From DASPHG01 sp963748315 (GTDB lineage: Bacteria > Actinomycetota > Thermoleophilia > Solirubrobacterales > Thermoleophilaceae): a stretch of 64,000 nt of DNA. Below, in pieces: positions 9,001-17,923 of this stretch. Under the pieces are notes generated by a model. The model was not told the origin of the DNA. It was given only the letters and a program-made list of their open reading frames with translations, and made no database searches. Every line of letters begins with the position of its first letter. Position 1 is the first letter of the stretch. Location of the stretch: contig CAVVIK010000010.1 of the NCBI GenBank assembly GCA_963748315.1, positions 248,001 through 312,000 on the forward strand, in the 5' to 3' direction. The position numbers were made by a program, and so were the translations under genes.

Positions 9001-9402
9001 GTGCCAGACCTGACCGCAATCGTCCAGCCGCTTATCGACCGGTGGGAACGCGGTGACTTCAGCCCACCGCCCGACCTGCTCTCGCCCGACCTCGTACTGA
9101 CCGGGTTCACGGGTGCAGGAGAGGATCGTGCGGAGGGGCCGGAGCAGATCGCGGCGTACTTGCGACAGTTCTTTGCCGAATGGCGGGACTACCGGATGGA
9201 CGCTCACCGGGTCACACCGTTGGACGACCAGCACGTCCTGATCGAGGGGCGGCAGCTCGGCATCGGCCGGGCGAGCGGCCTCGAAATCGACGAGACCCTG
9301 TTCGTGGTGATCGCGGTGGCCGATGGCCTGGTCACCGGCATCCACTGGCACGCGTACCGCGACGGCGCGTTCAGTGCTGCCGGCCTGGCTGATCCCGCGT
9401 AG
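9001..9402 (+). CDS. SnoaL/NTF2-like protein
   Basis: This 133-residue protein starts at GTG. Its sequence pattern (PLIDRWERGDFSPPPDLLSP, then AAYLRQFFAEWRDYRMDAHR, then an alternating beta-strand half ending GIHWHAYRD) fits the cone-shaped alpha+beta barrel of the SnoaL/NTF2 superfamily, whose members include polyketide cyclases, small-molecule isomerases and many proteins without known activity. No catalytic signature can be assigned. The start is 65 bases from the divergent protease gene, and the end overlaps the converging neighbour by 32 bases. Confidence 0.7.
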   Translation: MPDLTAIVQPLIDRWERGDFSPPPDLLSPDLVLTGFTGAGEDRAEGPEQIAAYLRQFFAEWRDYRMDAHRVTPLDDQHVLIEGRQLGIGRASGLEIDETLFVVIAVADGLVTGIHWHAYRDGAFSAAGLADPA

Positions 9403-10247
9403 CCCGTTCGAGAATCCTGCCCGCAAGCGGCATGTCCGGCTGGTGCCACACGTGGCGCTCCTCGAACGGCCAGGCGTAGATCGGGTTTCCGTCGCGAATC
9501 AGGTCGAGCAGGCGCGGTTCGCCGAGCTCGGTGGCCGACCACTCGTACACGCCCTGCAGCCGAGGGGCGATCACCGAGTAGTCGAGTAGTCGGCCGAGGC
9601 GATGCTCGTCGGCAAGGTAGGTGTCGACGTTATCGGCGAGCGGGTAGCGGTCGGGAAGCACGCGTCCGAGTGACAAAAACGCTCCGGCCATCCCGAGCCG
9701 GGGATCGCCGAGCACGCGCCCGAGCGGGGCGAACCGTCCCAGCGCAAGCCGCCGTGCCCCGACAAGCGCGTGCGCATACAGGACGCGACCGAGCGCGACG
9801 TTCATGAAGAAGCGCTCCGGCACGCTCTCCGTTTCGGCGAGCGCCCGATGCTCGAGGTAGGCGGTGACGATGCTCGCGTTGTGGGCGCGGTACCAGTTCC
9901 GCCCGGTCGGTTGTCTCGATGAACTCGAGCCATAGCCCCACGCTCCGGGAGGAGGGCTGCCCGGACAGGCCGCCGGTGAGCGCGACGGATTCGCACCCAT
10001 CCATGAGGAGGCGCTCGTTGATGCTCCGCCACCACGGGCTGCCGGGCGGCGAGCCGTCCAGTGGATTGAGAACGCCGCGCTGGACCTGCCAGCGCATGAA
10101 AGAGAGCGCCGCCCGCCTGAACGGCAGGTGGCGCGGGGCGTGACCGGTCGGGCCGTGGTAGGTCTGCGTGATCAGCGAAAGACGCCCGCTCGGGTCGTCG
10201 CGCACCGCAGCGACCTGCGCGTTCGCCCGGGCGACCGCTTCGCTCAC
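9371..10247 (-). CDS. conserved hypothetical protein (frameshifted)
   Basis: The GTG-initiated frame from 10247 shifts near 9900, where one extra base (CC on the plus strand at 9899-9900) separates two halves. Removing it joins LWLEFIETTDRA to NWYRAHNASIVTAYLEH, giving about 291 residues. The protein is soluble and alpha-rich with conserved-looking motifs GCESVALTGGLSGQP, ERFFMNVALGRVLYAHALV and a C-terminal YAWPFEERHVWHQ. I recognise the pattern as a recurring actinobacterial hypothetical protein but cannot name a domain or activity. The 3' end overlaps the SnoaL-like gene tail to tail. Confidence 0.65.
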
Positions 10248-10279
10248 GCTCCGAAGTATCTACTCCCTACAACGCAGAA

Positions 10280-10303
10280 GACCCCCGGTCGAGTACGGGG
10301 GTC
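10280..10303 (-). terminator. terminator-like hairpin
   Basis: A perfect 7-bp inverted repeat GACCCCC/GGGGGTC around a 10-base loop lies 52 bases beyond the stop of the HD-GYP gene, in the gap before the next minus-strand gene. No T-run follows on the minus strand, so termination is only suggested by position. Confidence 0.35.
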
Positions 10304-10354
10304 CTCCGCGCGATCGCCCGTTGTATCGGGGCCACTTCGACGGGCCTACATACC

Positions 10355-11719
10355 TCAAACACGGTGGTCGGGCGAGATCTCGCCCGTCGTGATCGCCTGC
10401 GCGATCAGCTGCGCGCGCGTTTTCACCCCGAGCCGCTGCATCGCGTTGCGGATATGCGTGCGCACGGTTTCCGCGGAGAGAAAGAGCCTTTGCGCGATCT
10501 CCTCTCCGCTCAGCCCCGCGGCGAGAAGCGTGCAGACCTCGCGCTCCCGAGTGGTCAGGGATACCCCCGCGGCCCGGGTCCTGCCGGAGGAGAGGCGGGG
10601 GTCCGTGTACGTCTCACCACGCGCGACGGTGCGGATGGCCGTCACGAACTCCGTCGACGACCCCTCCGCGGCGACCATGCCGTCGGCGTCCGCAACGACG
10701 GGCGCGCCCGGGGTCGCGGACGCGCTGTAGAGAAGCACCGCCGCGCCGTGGTGCTTCGCGGTCTGGCTCAACGGGCTCGTGCCCTCGCGGTTCATTGCGG
10801 GGTCGAGTACGAGGACGTCGACCGCGCGGCGCTTGAAAAGCCCCTCGGCCACGTCGGCGGAGCTCGCGCTGCCTGCCACCTCGATTCCCTCGGATCGCAA
10901 CAGCAGCTCGAGACCGCGCGCGACCGCTCCGTGAGGAATCGCGATCAGCGTGCGAATCGGCCGCTCAGCGCTGACGAAGAGCGGATTCGACCTTCCGGGT
11001 TCCGGAGCATCGGGGTAGAGCTCGCGTACCGCTTCGATCTCCGGAAGCGCCGCCTCGAAGGCGGCCACCACCTCGGGGTCGAACTGGCTGCCTCGGCCCG
11101 TACGCAGGGTCTCAAGACCCTCTGAGACGCTGAACGCGCTTCGGTACGCCCTGTCGTGCGTCAGCGCGTCGAAGACGTCGGCCACGGCCGCGATCCGGCC
11201 GGCCTGGGGGATCTCGTCGGCCTTCAGCCCACGGGGGTATCCATCCCCGTCGTGCCGTTCGTGGTGCGTCAGCGCCACCGTGGCGGCGAGCTCCAGCACC
11301 GGATTGCCGGAGCCGACAAGGATCTCGTGCCCGATCTCCGTGTGCGCCTCGACCGCGCGGCGCTCGTCCGGTGAGAGCGTGCCCTGTTTTTGCAGGATCG
11401 CATCGGGGACGCCGACCTTGCCGATGTCGTGCATCGCGGCCGCAGCCCGCAACGTGCTGCACTCCGGCACCCCCCAGCCAAGCTCTCGAGCGACGAGTGC
11501 GCAGGTTCGGCTGACCCTTTCCACGTGCTCGGCGGTCTCCTCGCCCCGGAAGCTTCCGGCACGGGCCAGCCGCTCGAGCACACCCTCGGCACCCGGCGCA
11601 CCGCGCTCCTCGCCCGATCCGAGCCGCACGACCTCCTTGACGCTCTCTACGGGCGCGCTCGCCGATCCCTCCGGACGGTCCCCTGCGCCGCGCGTAAACC
11701 GCGCATCCATCGCGCTCAA
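10355..11719 (-). CDS. HD-GYP domain / receiver-like / LuxR-HTH protein
   Basis: The 454-residue protein has three parts. Residues 45-225 are an HD-GYP domain with complete signatures (HDIGKVGVPDAIL, HTEIGHEIL, HHERHDGDGYPRG), the module that hydrolyses cyclic di-GMP. Residues 255-370 look like a receiver-type fold (PIRTLIAIPHGAVARGLELL, VDVLVLDPAM), although the acidic pocket is poorly kept. Residues 385-450 are a LuxR DNA-binding domain (LTTREREVCTLLAAGLSGEE, AQRLFLSAETVRTHIRNA). It could couple c-di-GMP turnover directly to transcription. A TTG start at 11719 has GAAGGG six bases upstream; the ATG at 11710 is an alternative. It is divergent from the PAS-LuxR gene across 55 bases. Confidence 0.85.
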   Translation of the reverse strand: MSAMDARFTRGAGDRPEGSASAPVESVKEVVRLGSGEERGAPGAEGVLERLARAGSFRGEETAEHVERVSRTCALVARELGWGVPECSTLRAAAAMHDIGKVGVPDAILQKQGTLSPDERRAVEAHTEIGHEILVGSGNPVLELAATVALTHHERHDGDGYPRGLKADEIPQAGRIAAVADVFDALTHDRAYRSAFSVSEGLETLRTGRGSQFDPEVVAAFEAALPEIEAVRELYPDAPEPGRSNPLFVSAERPIRTLIAIPHGAVARGLELLLRSEGIEVAGSASSADVAEGLFKRRAVDVLVLDPAMNREGTSPLSQTAKHHGAAVLLYSASATPGAPVVADADGMVAAEGSSTEFVTAIRTVARGETYTDPRLSSGRTRAAGVSLTTREREVCTLLAAGLSGEEIAQRLFLSAETVRTHIRNAMQRLGVKTRAQLIAQAITTGEISPDHRV

Positions 11720-11774
11720 AGAGTGCCCTTCGGCAACCGGCGCCGCACTCGGTCAAACGACGTAACTTTGCGGC

Positions 11775-12413
11775 ATGAGTGGGGGGCTGCTCCAAGTACT
11801 GGAGCGAGCGACCGACGTGGTGCAGAGCGCCCGTAACCAGCCACGGCAGCTGGATCGGATCTTTGCCCGCAGCCCGGTCCCGCTCGTGCTGATGGATGAG
11901 GATCGCCGCTTCAGGCACGCCAATACGGCCGCGTGCATGACTCTGCGACGCGGTGTCGGCGATCTCCTGTCGCTTCGAGTGCAGGACATCGTCATGCCGT
12001 TCGCGATGACGAAGTTCGAAACGGCGTGGACCGAAATGTGCGACGCGGGACATGTGGCCGTCGAAGCCCTCGCGCTGGAGGGTGGCGACACGGCGCCGGT
12101 CTCAGTTACCGCGCACGGGGTCGCAGAGGCGATGCCGGGTCTTTTCCTGGCCGGCTTTGCGCCGGGCAGCCTCTCAGCCGAGGAGGTGGCGGTGTTCCCC
12201 GATGACCTTCAACCCGCTACCCCGCTTACGCGGCGCGAGCTCGAGCTGCTGCAGCTCGCAGCGGACGGATTCTGCGGGCCGATGATCGCCGACGAGCTCG
12301 TCCTGAGCCGCGCCACCGTCCGCACGCACTTCGAGAGCATCTACAGGAAGCTCGACGTGCACGACCGGGCCGGGGCGGTCGGCAAGGCGATGCGGCTCGG
12401 GCTGATCGGCTAG
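11775..12413 (+). CDS. PAS domain LuxR-type transcriptional regulator
   Basis: The 212-residue protein combines an N-terminal PAS-like sensor (residues 25-130: FARSPVPLVLMDEDRRFRHA and a strand-rich second half) with a C-terminal LuxR helix-turn-helix (about 148-208: PLTRRELELLQLAADGF, VLSRATVRTHFESIYRKLDV). There is no receiver domain, so it would be a one-component regulator sensing a small ligand or redox state. Divergent transcription from the HD-GYP/LuxR gene across a 55-base gap suggests the two regulators influence each other or share control. A strong hairpin follows the stop. Confidence 0.85.
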   Translation: MSGGLLQVLERATDVVQSARNQPRQLDRIFARSPVPLVLMDEDRRFRHANTAACMTLRRGVGDLLSLRVQDIVMPFAMTKFETAWTEMCDAGHVAVEALALEGGDTAPVSVTAHGVAEAMPGLFLAGFAPGSLSAEEVAVFPDDLQPATPLTRRELELLQLAADGFCGPMIADELVLSRATVRTHFESIYRKLDVHDRAGAVGKAMRLGLIG

Positions 12414-12422
12414 TTGCAGATC

Positions 12423-12476
12423 GCGCAGGGGCCCGTGGCGCAGGTGCAGGCCGGAGGCACGGGCCCAACCCTGCGC
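12423..12476 (+). terminator. two-part hairpin downstream of PAS-LuxR gene
   Basis: Starting 10 bases after the stop, GCGCAGGG + GCCCGTG (12423-12437) pairs with CACGGGC (12458-12464) and CCCTGCGC (12469-12476), separated by a 4-base bulge: 15 pairs in all around a 20-base loop. There is no T-run, so it may be a Rho-assisted terminator, an mRNA-stabilising structure or a REP-like element. The rest of the gap up to 12692 shows nothing I can identify. Confidence 0.4.
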
Positions 12477-12692
12477 GGACCCCAGCGACGAACCCAATGA
12501 AGCGCCGCCGGTTCGCTCCGGTCCGGCGATCCGCCCGGCCAGCAGCGGCTTAGCAAGCTCGAAGCAAGCCGCTTTACATCCGTCTCGGCCCGGCTCGAGA
12601 TCGCTTCGATGTGAGCGGCGATCAGCGGGTGTCGGGGATCCTGATCGATCCCGACAGGGTGGCACCGGGCCTAGACGGATGCGCCATCGACG

Positions 12693-13055
12693 TCAGACGG
12701 ACTGCGGAACGCGGGCGACGCTCTCCTGGTACAGCGACATCTGGCGAGCGATCTCTTCGTTCGTCACGCCGTCGATGTGCCGAAGGTTTTCAACAACCAG
12801 GCTCGCATCGATGGTGTTGCGCTGGAACTCCTCGTCCTCGTGCACTGCGGCGATCTGCTCCGCCGATCCATGGAGCTCGATGTAGCCGTTGAGGTCGCCG
12901 TTGGGCTGGAAGAGCACGACGTCGAACTTCTCGATCCGGCCCTCCTGCTGCATTCGTCCGCAGATGCCAATGGCCTCGTTGAACACTTCGAGTCCGCGCT
13001 CCTCGCGACCCGGGACGGTGTCGCCCCAACTAATGAACAGCACGCGATCTGCCAT
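12693..13055 (-). CDS. hypothetical protein, possible dimeric alpha-beta barrel
   Basis: The 120-residue product begins at an ATG preceded by GGAAGGAC. The pattern of strands and helices (RVLFISWGDTVPGREERG, FDVVLFQPNGDLNGYIEL, then a helical C-terminus with NEEIARQMSLYQESV) suggests a ferredoxin-like or dimeric alpha-beta barrel fold as in ABM/EthD-like proteins. This is inferred from pattern only. No signal peptide, no cysteine pair and no catalytic motif are visible. Gaps of 280 and 144 bases flank it, so it is probably monocistronic. Confidence 0.6.
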   Translation of the reverse strand: MADRVLFISWGDTVPGREERGLEVFNEAIGICGRMQQEGRIEKFDVVLFQPNGDLNGYIELHGSAEQIAAVHEDEEFQRNTIDASLVVENLRHIDGVTNEEIARQMSLYQESVARVPQSV

Positions 13056-13199
13056 GCGAAGTCCTTCCCGTCGCGGCCCGGCACCGCCGCCGGGCCAGGT
13101 GATCCGACTCTCCCACCGCAGGCTGCTCGATGCAAGCCCAACCGACGAAGGAGCGGCCCCTGGGACTGCTCCGCTTCTCGGCGCGTTTCGCCTGGCTGA

Positions 13200-13586
13200 T
13201 CAGCTAGGGGCGAGTGGTGCCGGGGGCTTCGCCGACCCGCCTCTGCGGTGAACGAGCACGGCGACGAGTCCGAAGCCGGACATCAGCAGCACGCCGCCGA
13301 GAACGAACCCGACGGTGTTCCAGTCGGTGCCGCCACCCGACGATGAGGAGCTGGTAGACGCGGGGCTCTCCGGCAGCGCCGCGAGGTTGTCCTGGGCATC
13401 GGGTGAGCGCAGGTCGTTCCCCGACGTGTGGATCACCGTGACTCCCGCATCGCGGGCGTCCGGCGAACGCAGGTCCGTCGCGCTGGCGCCGGCTGCCGGC
13501 CCAAACGCCAGGAGGGCCGTTGCGAGCATTGCGGCCAGGACGCCCCCCCGCCGGGCCCGGGTGGGTGTGTGCTTGAGATCTGACAT
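13200..13586 (-). CDS. secreted/membrane-anchored protein with duplicated DLRSPDA motif
   Basis: The 128-residue protein has an N-terminal signal peptide (LAAMLATALLAFGPAAGASA), two copies of the heptad DLRSPDA about 20 residues apart, and a Ser/Gly-rich linker. A C-terminal membrane helix (VGFVLGGVLLMSGFGLVAVL) is followed by a basic cytoplasmic tail. This is a type I membrane topology with a short exposed domain. The motif recurs in small exported proteins of this actinobacterial group, as far as I recall, with no known function. The ATG is well supported by AGGAGG six bases upstream. Confidence 0.7.
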   Translation of the reverse strand: MSDLKHTPTRARRGGVLAAMLATALLAFGPAAGASATDLRSPDARDAGVTVIHTSGNDLRSPDAQDNLAALPESPASTSSSSSGGGTDWNTVGFVLGGVLLMSGFGLVAVLVHRRGGSAKPPAPLAPS

Positions 13587-13701
13587 GCGAGTCCTCCTAT
13601 GAGGCGGGTTGCTTGCACGTCCACCCTCGCGCGCGCGGACGTTCCGGAAAACCCCCCAGAGGGGTGGACTTTCCCACCCCGGCGGTTGCAGAATCGGGTG
13701 T

Positions 13702-14373
13702 GTGACGTTCCCTTCGCACTCGCTCTCGCCCGCGGAGCTGAGCTCGCTGCTCGTTGCGGAGCGCGACGGGAAGCCGTTCCTCGCCTACAGGGACGACGCC
13801 GGAGACCTGCGCCTGGAACCGCTCGGGGCGGTGGCCAGCCTCACGATCGGCCGAGACGAGCACAACGTCCTGGCGCTGGGCTGGGACCCGGAGGTGTCCC
13901 GTACGCACGCCCAACTCGAGCTCGTGGGGGCGGAGTGGGTGCTCGTGGACGACGGCCTTTCGCGCAACGGCTCGTTCGTGAATGGGGAGCGCGTCGTTGG
14001 GCGACGCCGACTCGCCGACGGCGACGTCTTACGGCTTGGCCGGACGACGATCGTGTTCAGAGCCCCCGGCTCGGCTGCGCAGAGCACGGCGGTGGCTCAG
14101 TCGGCTGCGCTCGTTCGGCTGACAGACGGCGAGCGGCGCGTGCTCGTAGCGCTCTGCCGGCCGTTGGCGGCGCCCGGGGCGTCCGCGGTCCCGGCAAGCA
14201 ACAGGGAGATCGCCGCGGAGCTGCATCTCTCTCCGGACGGGGTCAAGACACACATCCGCGCGCTCTTCGCAAAGCTCGCCATCGAGGATCTGCCGCAGTA
14301 CCGCAAGCGCACGGAGCTCGCGCAGCGCGCGCTCGATTCCGGCCTCGTGAGCCAGCGCGACCTGGCGACCTAG
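13702..14373 (+). CDS. FHA domain protein with C-terminal winged HTH
   Basis: From the GTG at 13702 the product is 223 residues. Residues 45-120 are a forkhead-associated domain that binds phosphothreonine, with the full set of contacts: TIGRDEHN, SRTHAQLEL, LSRNGSFVNG and a final DVLRLGRTTIVF strand. Residues 145-205 form a LuxR/winged-helix-like DNA-binding region (NREIAAELHLSPDGVKTHIR). It therefore looks like a transcription factor whose partner contacts depend on Ser/Thr phosphorylation. It faces the kinase-pseudokinase operon tail to tail, making those kinases the obvious candidate partners. A longer frame opens at 13609 but has no domain support. Confidence 0.8.
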   Translation: MTFPSHSLSPAELSSLLVAERDGKPFLAYRDDAGDLRLEPLGAVASLTIGRDEHNVLALGWDPEVSRTHAQLELVGAEWVLVDDGLSRNGSFVNGERVVGRRRLADGDVLRLGRTTIVFRAPGSAAQSTAVAQSAALVRLTDGERRVLVALCRPLAAPGASAVPASNREIAAELHLSPDGVKTHIRALFAKLAIEDLPQYRKRTELAQRALDSGLVSQRDLAT

Positions 14374-15942
14374 TTCAGGAGCGAAGTCCGAGCGACCGGA
14401 CCCGACGCTGTAGGCGTGGATCAGCGTGGCGCCATCCGGGTTGCGCCAGCGCAGCACGGGGAAGGGGCCGCCGGTCGCGGTGAAGTTCAGGAGACGTCCC
14501 GCGGGATGAGCGTCGGGCGCGGGCACCCGAGCGATTCGTCGCCCGCCCGCGAACAGGTCGACGACGATCGCGTCCGTGAGCTGCACGACGACGACGCGCC
14601 TGACGTCGCCCCGCACCTCGACGTTGCGCGCGCTGAGCTCATTTCCGGCCGGGGCGCGCGCGGCTCGTCGCCCGCTTAGCTGTCCGGGCAGCTGCGCCGT
14701 TGCGCCGGGCACGTAGTCGGCGCGTACGAGCATCTCGTGGTCGAAGCCGGTCTCCGCTCCAAGCTCGATCGCCCGCGCCGTCAGAACCAGTTGGCCGAGC
14801 CAGCGCGCGGTCGCGGCGCCCGCCACTCCGCGGCGCACCCCGATGGCGGCCCCCGGCGTCAACTGAACGCCGACGCGGTCTCCGGCGCGGACTGGCAGGT
14901 TCGCGGGCATCACGTGGGCGCCGTCGTCCGGAACGGATTCGTAGCGCGTGCGGCCAGTCGGGACGAAGCGGTCACCGACGCGCCGGACGACTTGGAGCGC
15001 CAGCTGGCCGCTGGCCCCGCGCACCGCCCAGCTGCGAATCAGGCCGGGCTCCCGGGGCACAAGTTCGCGCCCCGGGAGTCGGATCTGGACGATCGTGCAC
15101 GCCTGCGAGGCGCCGCTTGGCGGCTCTCCAGTGCAGTCCACCGACTCGACGCCGCCGGGCGCGAGGCTACTGCCGAGCGCCCGCGCAGCAGCTTGCACCG
15201 GAGGTGCAGGCTCGGGGTTGTCCGCCCCGTCGCCGACCAGGAGGACCACGGCTACGCCGGTCACGGCCGCAAGTCCCAGGCCCGCGAGCACGAAACGCCG
15301 GCGGCGAGCTCTTCCAGTGGGAAGTTCGGGAGCTGCCGAGCGTGCGGCGGCAGCTAGCTCGCCCGCCGTGCTGATGGCAGCGTCGGGAAGCTCCGGTGAA
15401 CGCTCGCCGAGGAGCAACTTCACCAGCGCCGCAAATTCGCCTCTGTCGGCTACCGGCGTGGTCTCGCCCGCGGCGAGCCCAAAATCCGACAGGAGCGCGT
15501 GTCCATCGGCGTCAACGAGGATGTTCTGGGCGACGACGGCGCCGTGTGCGATCCCTGCACGGTGCGCAGCGTCCAGCGCAGAGGCGATCTCGGTGAGGAG
15601 TTCGACGGCGCGCCCCGGGTCGAGCCGGCCTGTCTCGGCCAGGCGAGCCAGGCTCGTGCCGCGAATGAGTCGCATCGCCACGAACTGGCCTCCGGGCCAG
15701 GTCCCGACCGCGTAGAGGCTCACGACGTTGGCGTGCTCGGGCCATTCGAGGGAGCGGGCGAGGCCGGGGCGCGCGTCGCCGTCCGGAAGGAGCTTGAGCG
15801 CGACGCGCCGGTCGAGGCTCAGCTGGACCGCCTCGTAGACGACCGCGCGCGTGCCTCGGCCGAGCTCGCGTTCGAGGCGAAAGCCGGCGACCTCCGTTCC
15901 AGGTTTCAGGTCGGGAACTTCAGTCGACGAACGAGAACTCAC
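14029..15942 (-). CDS. membrane pseudokinase with extracytoplasmic domain
   Basis: From GTG 15942 the product starts with a kinase fold (VAGFRLERELGRGTRAVVYE, lysine in RRVALKLLP). The catalytic HRD loop is replaced by GIAHGAVVAQNILVDADG, the activation segment is cut short after SDFGLA, and no APE is seen, so phosphotransfer is unlikely. A membrane helix (FVLAGLGLAAVTGVAVVLLV, about residue 215) leads to an external domain of about 270 residues with a Cys pair (SVDCTGEPP, ASQACTIVQ), homologous to that of the upstream kinase. The open frame runs on to 14029 through the FHA gene. By comparison with the paralogue the true end is near 14370, where a CTAG would be a shared stop if one extra base precedes it. 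It overlaps the kinase stop by 23 bases. Confidence 0.75.
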   Translation of the reverse strand: MSSRSSTEVPDLKPGTEVAGFRLERELGRGTRAVVYEAVQLSLDRRVALKLLPDGDARPGLARSLEWPEHANVVSLYAVGTWPGGQFVAMRLIRGTSLARLAETGRLDPGRAVELLTEIASALDAAHRAGIAHGAVVAQNILVDADGHALLSDFGLAAGETTPVADRGEFAALVKLLLGERSPELPDAAISTAGELAAAARSAAPELPTGRARRRRFVLAGLGLAAVTGVAVVLLVGDGADNPEPAPPVQAAARALGSSLAPGGVESVDCTGEPPSGASQACTIVQIRLPGRELVPREPGLIRSWAVRGASGQLALQVVRRVGDRFVPTGRTRYESVPDDGAHVMPANLPVRAGDRVGVQLTPGAAIGVRRGVAGAATARWLGQLVLTARAIELGAETGFDHEMLVRADYVPGATAQLPGQLSGRRAARAPAGNELSARNVEVRGDVRRVVVVQLTDAIVVDLFAGGRRIARVPAPDAHPAGRLLNFTATGGPFPVLRWRNPDGATLIHAYSVGSGRSDFAPELGRQVALAHEAGIERALRELRALAVLRQILDGELCEERADVCLDPVRREMQLRGDLPVACRDRGRPGRRQRPAERYEHAPLAVCQPNERSRLSHRRALRSRAGGSEHDRRPAKP

Positions 15943-17789
15943 GTGGGAAGACCGCGTAGAAGTGGCCGAGGATGCGCGCGCTGTCGTTCCTCGCGTACTC
16001 GATAAAGACGCCCAACTGCTCCGGTACCGAGGACTCGGCGTAGACCTCGAAAGTGAGGATGCGGCCCTCGCCCGGCACGAAGTCGCGGGGGACATCTGAG
16101 CGGGCTGTCCGGCGCCCATCGATGAACTCGTCGAGCGCATAGCGGTCGGGCAGCGCGACCAGCCGTATCTCGACCGGACGCCCGCTCTTGAAGCGCAGCC
16201 GCTGCTGCTTCACGACTCGCCCGGGCTTCAACTTCGCCGCCGCGGCGCCGGTGACCTGATCCGGCAGCCGCTGCTGCCCGCCGCGCACGTACTCAACTCC
16301 GAGGAGCAGCTCGTGCTCGAACCCGCTCTCCTCCGGCTCCGCGGTTGCGGGATCGGGGATCCAGCGCGTGGTGCGCGCGCCGTCCACATCCATGCGCGCG
16401 CCCGCCGCCGAGCCAGGGAGAAGCGCGAGCCCGACCAAATCGCCTCGCTCGACGGCAAGGTCCGTAGTGAAGATGTGGACCCCGTCGTTCCCGACGAACT
16501 CGTTCCGGGAGCGCGCGATCTGGAAGGTGTCCTCGCCCCGCGGACGGATCACCGATAGCGCGACCTCGCCTCGCGAAGAGCGAACGCCCCAGCGGCGGAT
16601 CGTGCCGTCATCGGGAACGACCAGGGTGTGCTCCGGCAGCTCCGTCTGCACGATCGTGCATCCCGGCGACGCTGGGCGTGGCGTCCGTCCGCGACAGTCG
16701 AGGGCTTGTCCCGCCTCGGAGAGATCGCTTCCGAGCAGGCCTGCTCCGGACACGCTTGCCGACGCGCCCGACTCATCGTCGTCGTCACGGGTGACGGCGT
16801 TGATCAACAGGACGACTCCCGCGCCCACCAGCGCGGCCGCGACCAGCCACGGGACGAGCCGGGCGCGGCGCGTGGGAGCCGGTGCCGCAAGGGGGAGCGC
16901 GTCGGCGGTCTCGATCCTCGAGCGCGGTAGCGCCCGGAGGAGGCGGCGGGCCAATCGAAGCCTCGCCCGCCCGATCGAGCGTTGCCGCGATCTCGTCGGC
17001 GAGCGCAACGGCGCTCTTGGGCCGTTCGGCCGCATCCTTCGCGAGCGCTCGCTCGAAAACCTTGTCGAGGGCCTCGGGGAGTTCAGGCCGCCGGCCGCTT
17101 GCGCGCGGCGGCGGTTCGCTCGTGTGGGCGAAGAGGATGGCCGCCTCCGTCCGGCGGGGATAGACGACCGTCCCGGTCAGGCACTCGAAGGCGATTGCCG
17201 CGAACGCGTAGCGGTCCGACGCTGGGACTGCCTCGCCTCCGCGGATCACCTCCGGTGCGAGGTAGGCGATCGTGCCCATCAACTTGCCGGTCGCGGTAAC
17301 GCCTGACGAGCCGCCGAGCCGCGTGAGCCCGAAGTCGCCCAGGTACGCATCGTCCGATTCGCCGACGAGCACGTTCTGCGGCTTCACGTCACGGTGAACG
17401 AGGCCCGCCGCGTGGGCCGCGTCGAGAGCGTCGGCTACTTGACGCAGTACCTCGAGCGCGCGGGCCGAGTCGAGCGCGCGGTCCTGCATGAGGGTGGCGA
17501 GCGTTGGGCCCGGTACGAGCTGCATCGCGAGGTAGAGGCCGTACTCCGACTCGCCGGCCTCGTAGACGGCGATGACATGGAGATGCTCGAGCGACGCCTG
17601 AAGGCGGCCTTCGCGCCGAAACCGCTCGACGAACTCCGGATCGTCACCGAGCTCCTCGGCGAGAAGCTTCAGGGCGACTCGCCGGCCGTGCTCGATGTGC
17701 CGCGCGCTGTAGACGACCGCCATTCCTCCGCGGCCGAGGATTCCCTCGACCCTGTAGCTCCCAACGACTGTCCCGGCATCGAGCGCCAC
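15920..17789 (-). CDS. Ser/Thr protein kinase (PknB-type), membrane-anchored (frameshifted)
   Basis: One extra base in the CCC at 16933-16935 splits the gene; removing it gives about 620 residues. The kinase domain (residues 10-270) is complete: ILGRGGMAVVYSARH, VALKLL, GLVHRDVKPQNVLV, LGDFGL, YLAPEVIRGG. A Pro-rich linker leads to a membrane helix (LVPWLVAAALVGAGVVLLIN), then an external domain with one Cys pair (ALDCRGRTP, SPGCTIVQT) shared with the neighbouring pseudokinase. It has no PASTA repeats. It would phosphorylate Ser/Thr targets in response to an external signal; the convergent FHA protein is a plausible target. I prefer GTG 17789 to the TTG 13 codons earlier because kinase homology begins there. 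Confidence 0.85.
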
Positions 17790-17923
17790 GGGTGAGCTCA
17801 GTAGAACATAGGTGGCGCGAAGCCACAACTCCGCGCAAGTGGCGTGCGCGTCTGAACTCGAGGCTCTCTCGAGGACCCGCGCCTCCTAGTCCGCCGAACA
17901 TAGGTAGCGCACAGCCGCAATCT

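Noticed and set aside
7499..9013. Long plus-strand open frame of 504 codons opposite the M6 protease
   Set aside because: Low-complexity Val/Arg/His-rich translation typical of antisense frames in GC-rich genes; the minus strand encodes a complete protease with signal peptide and zinc motif.
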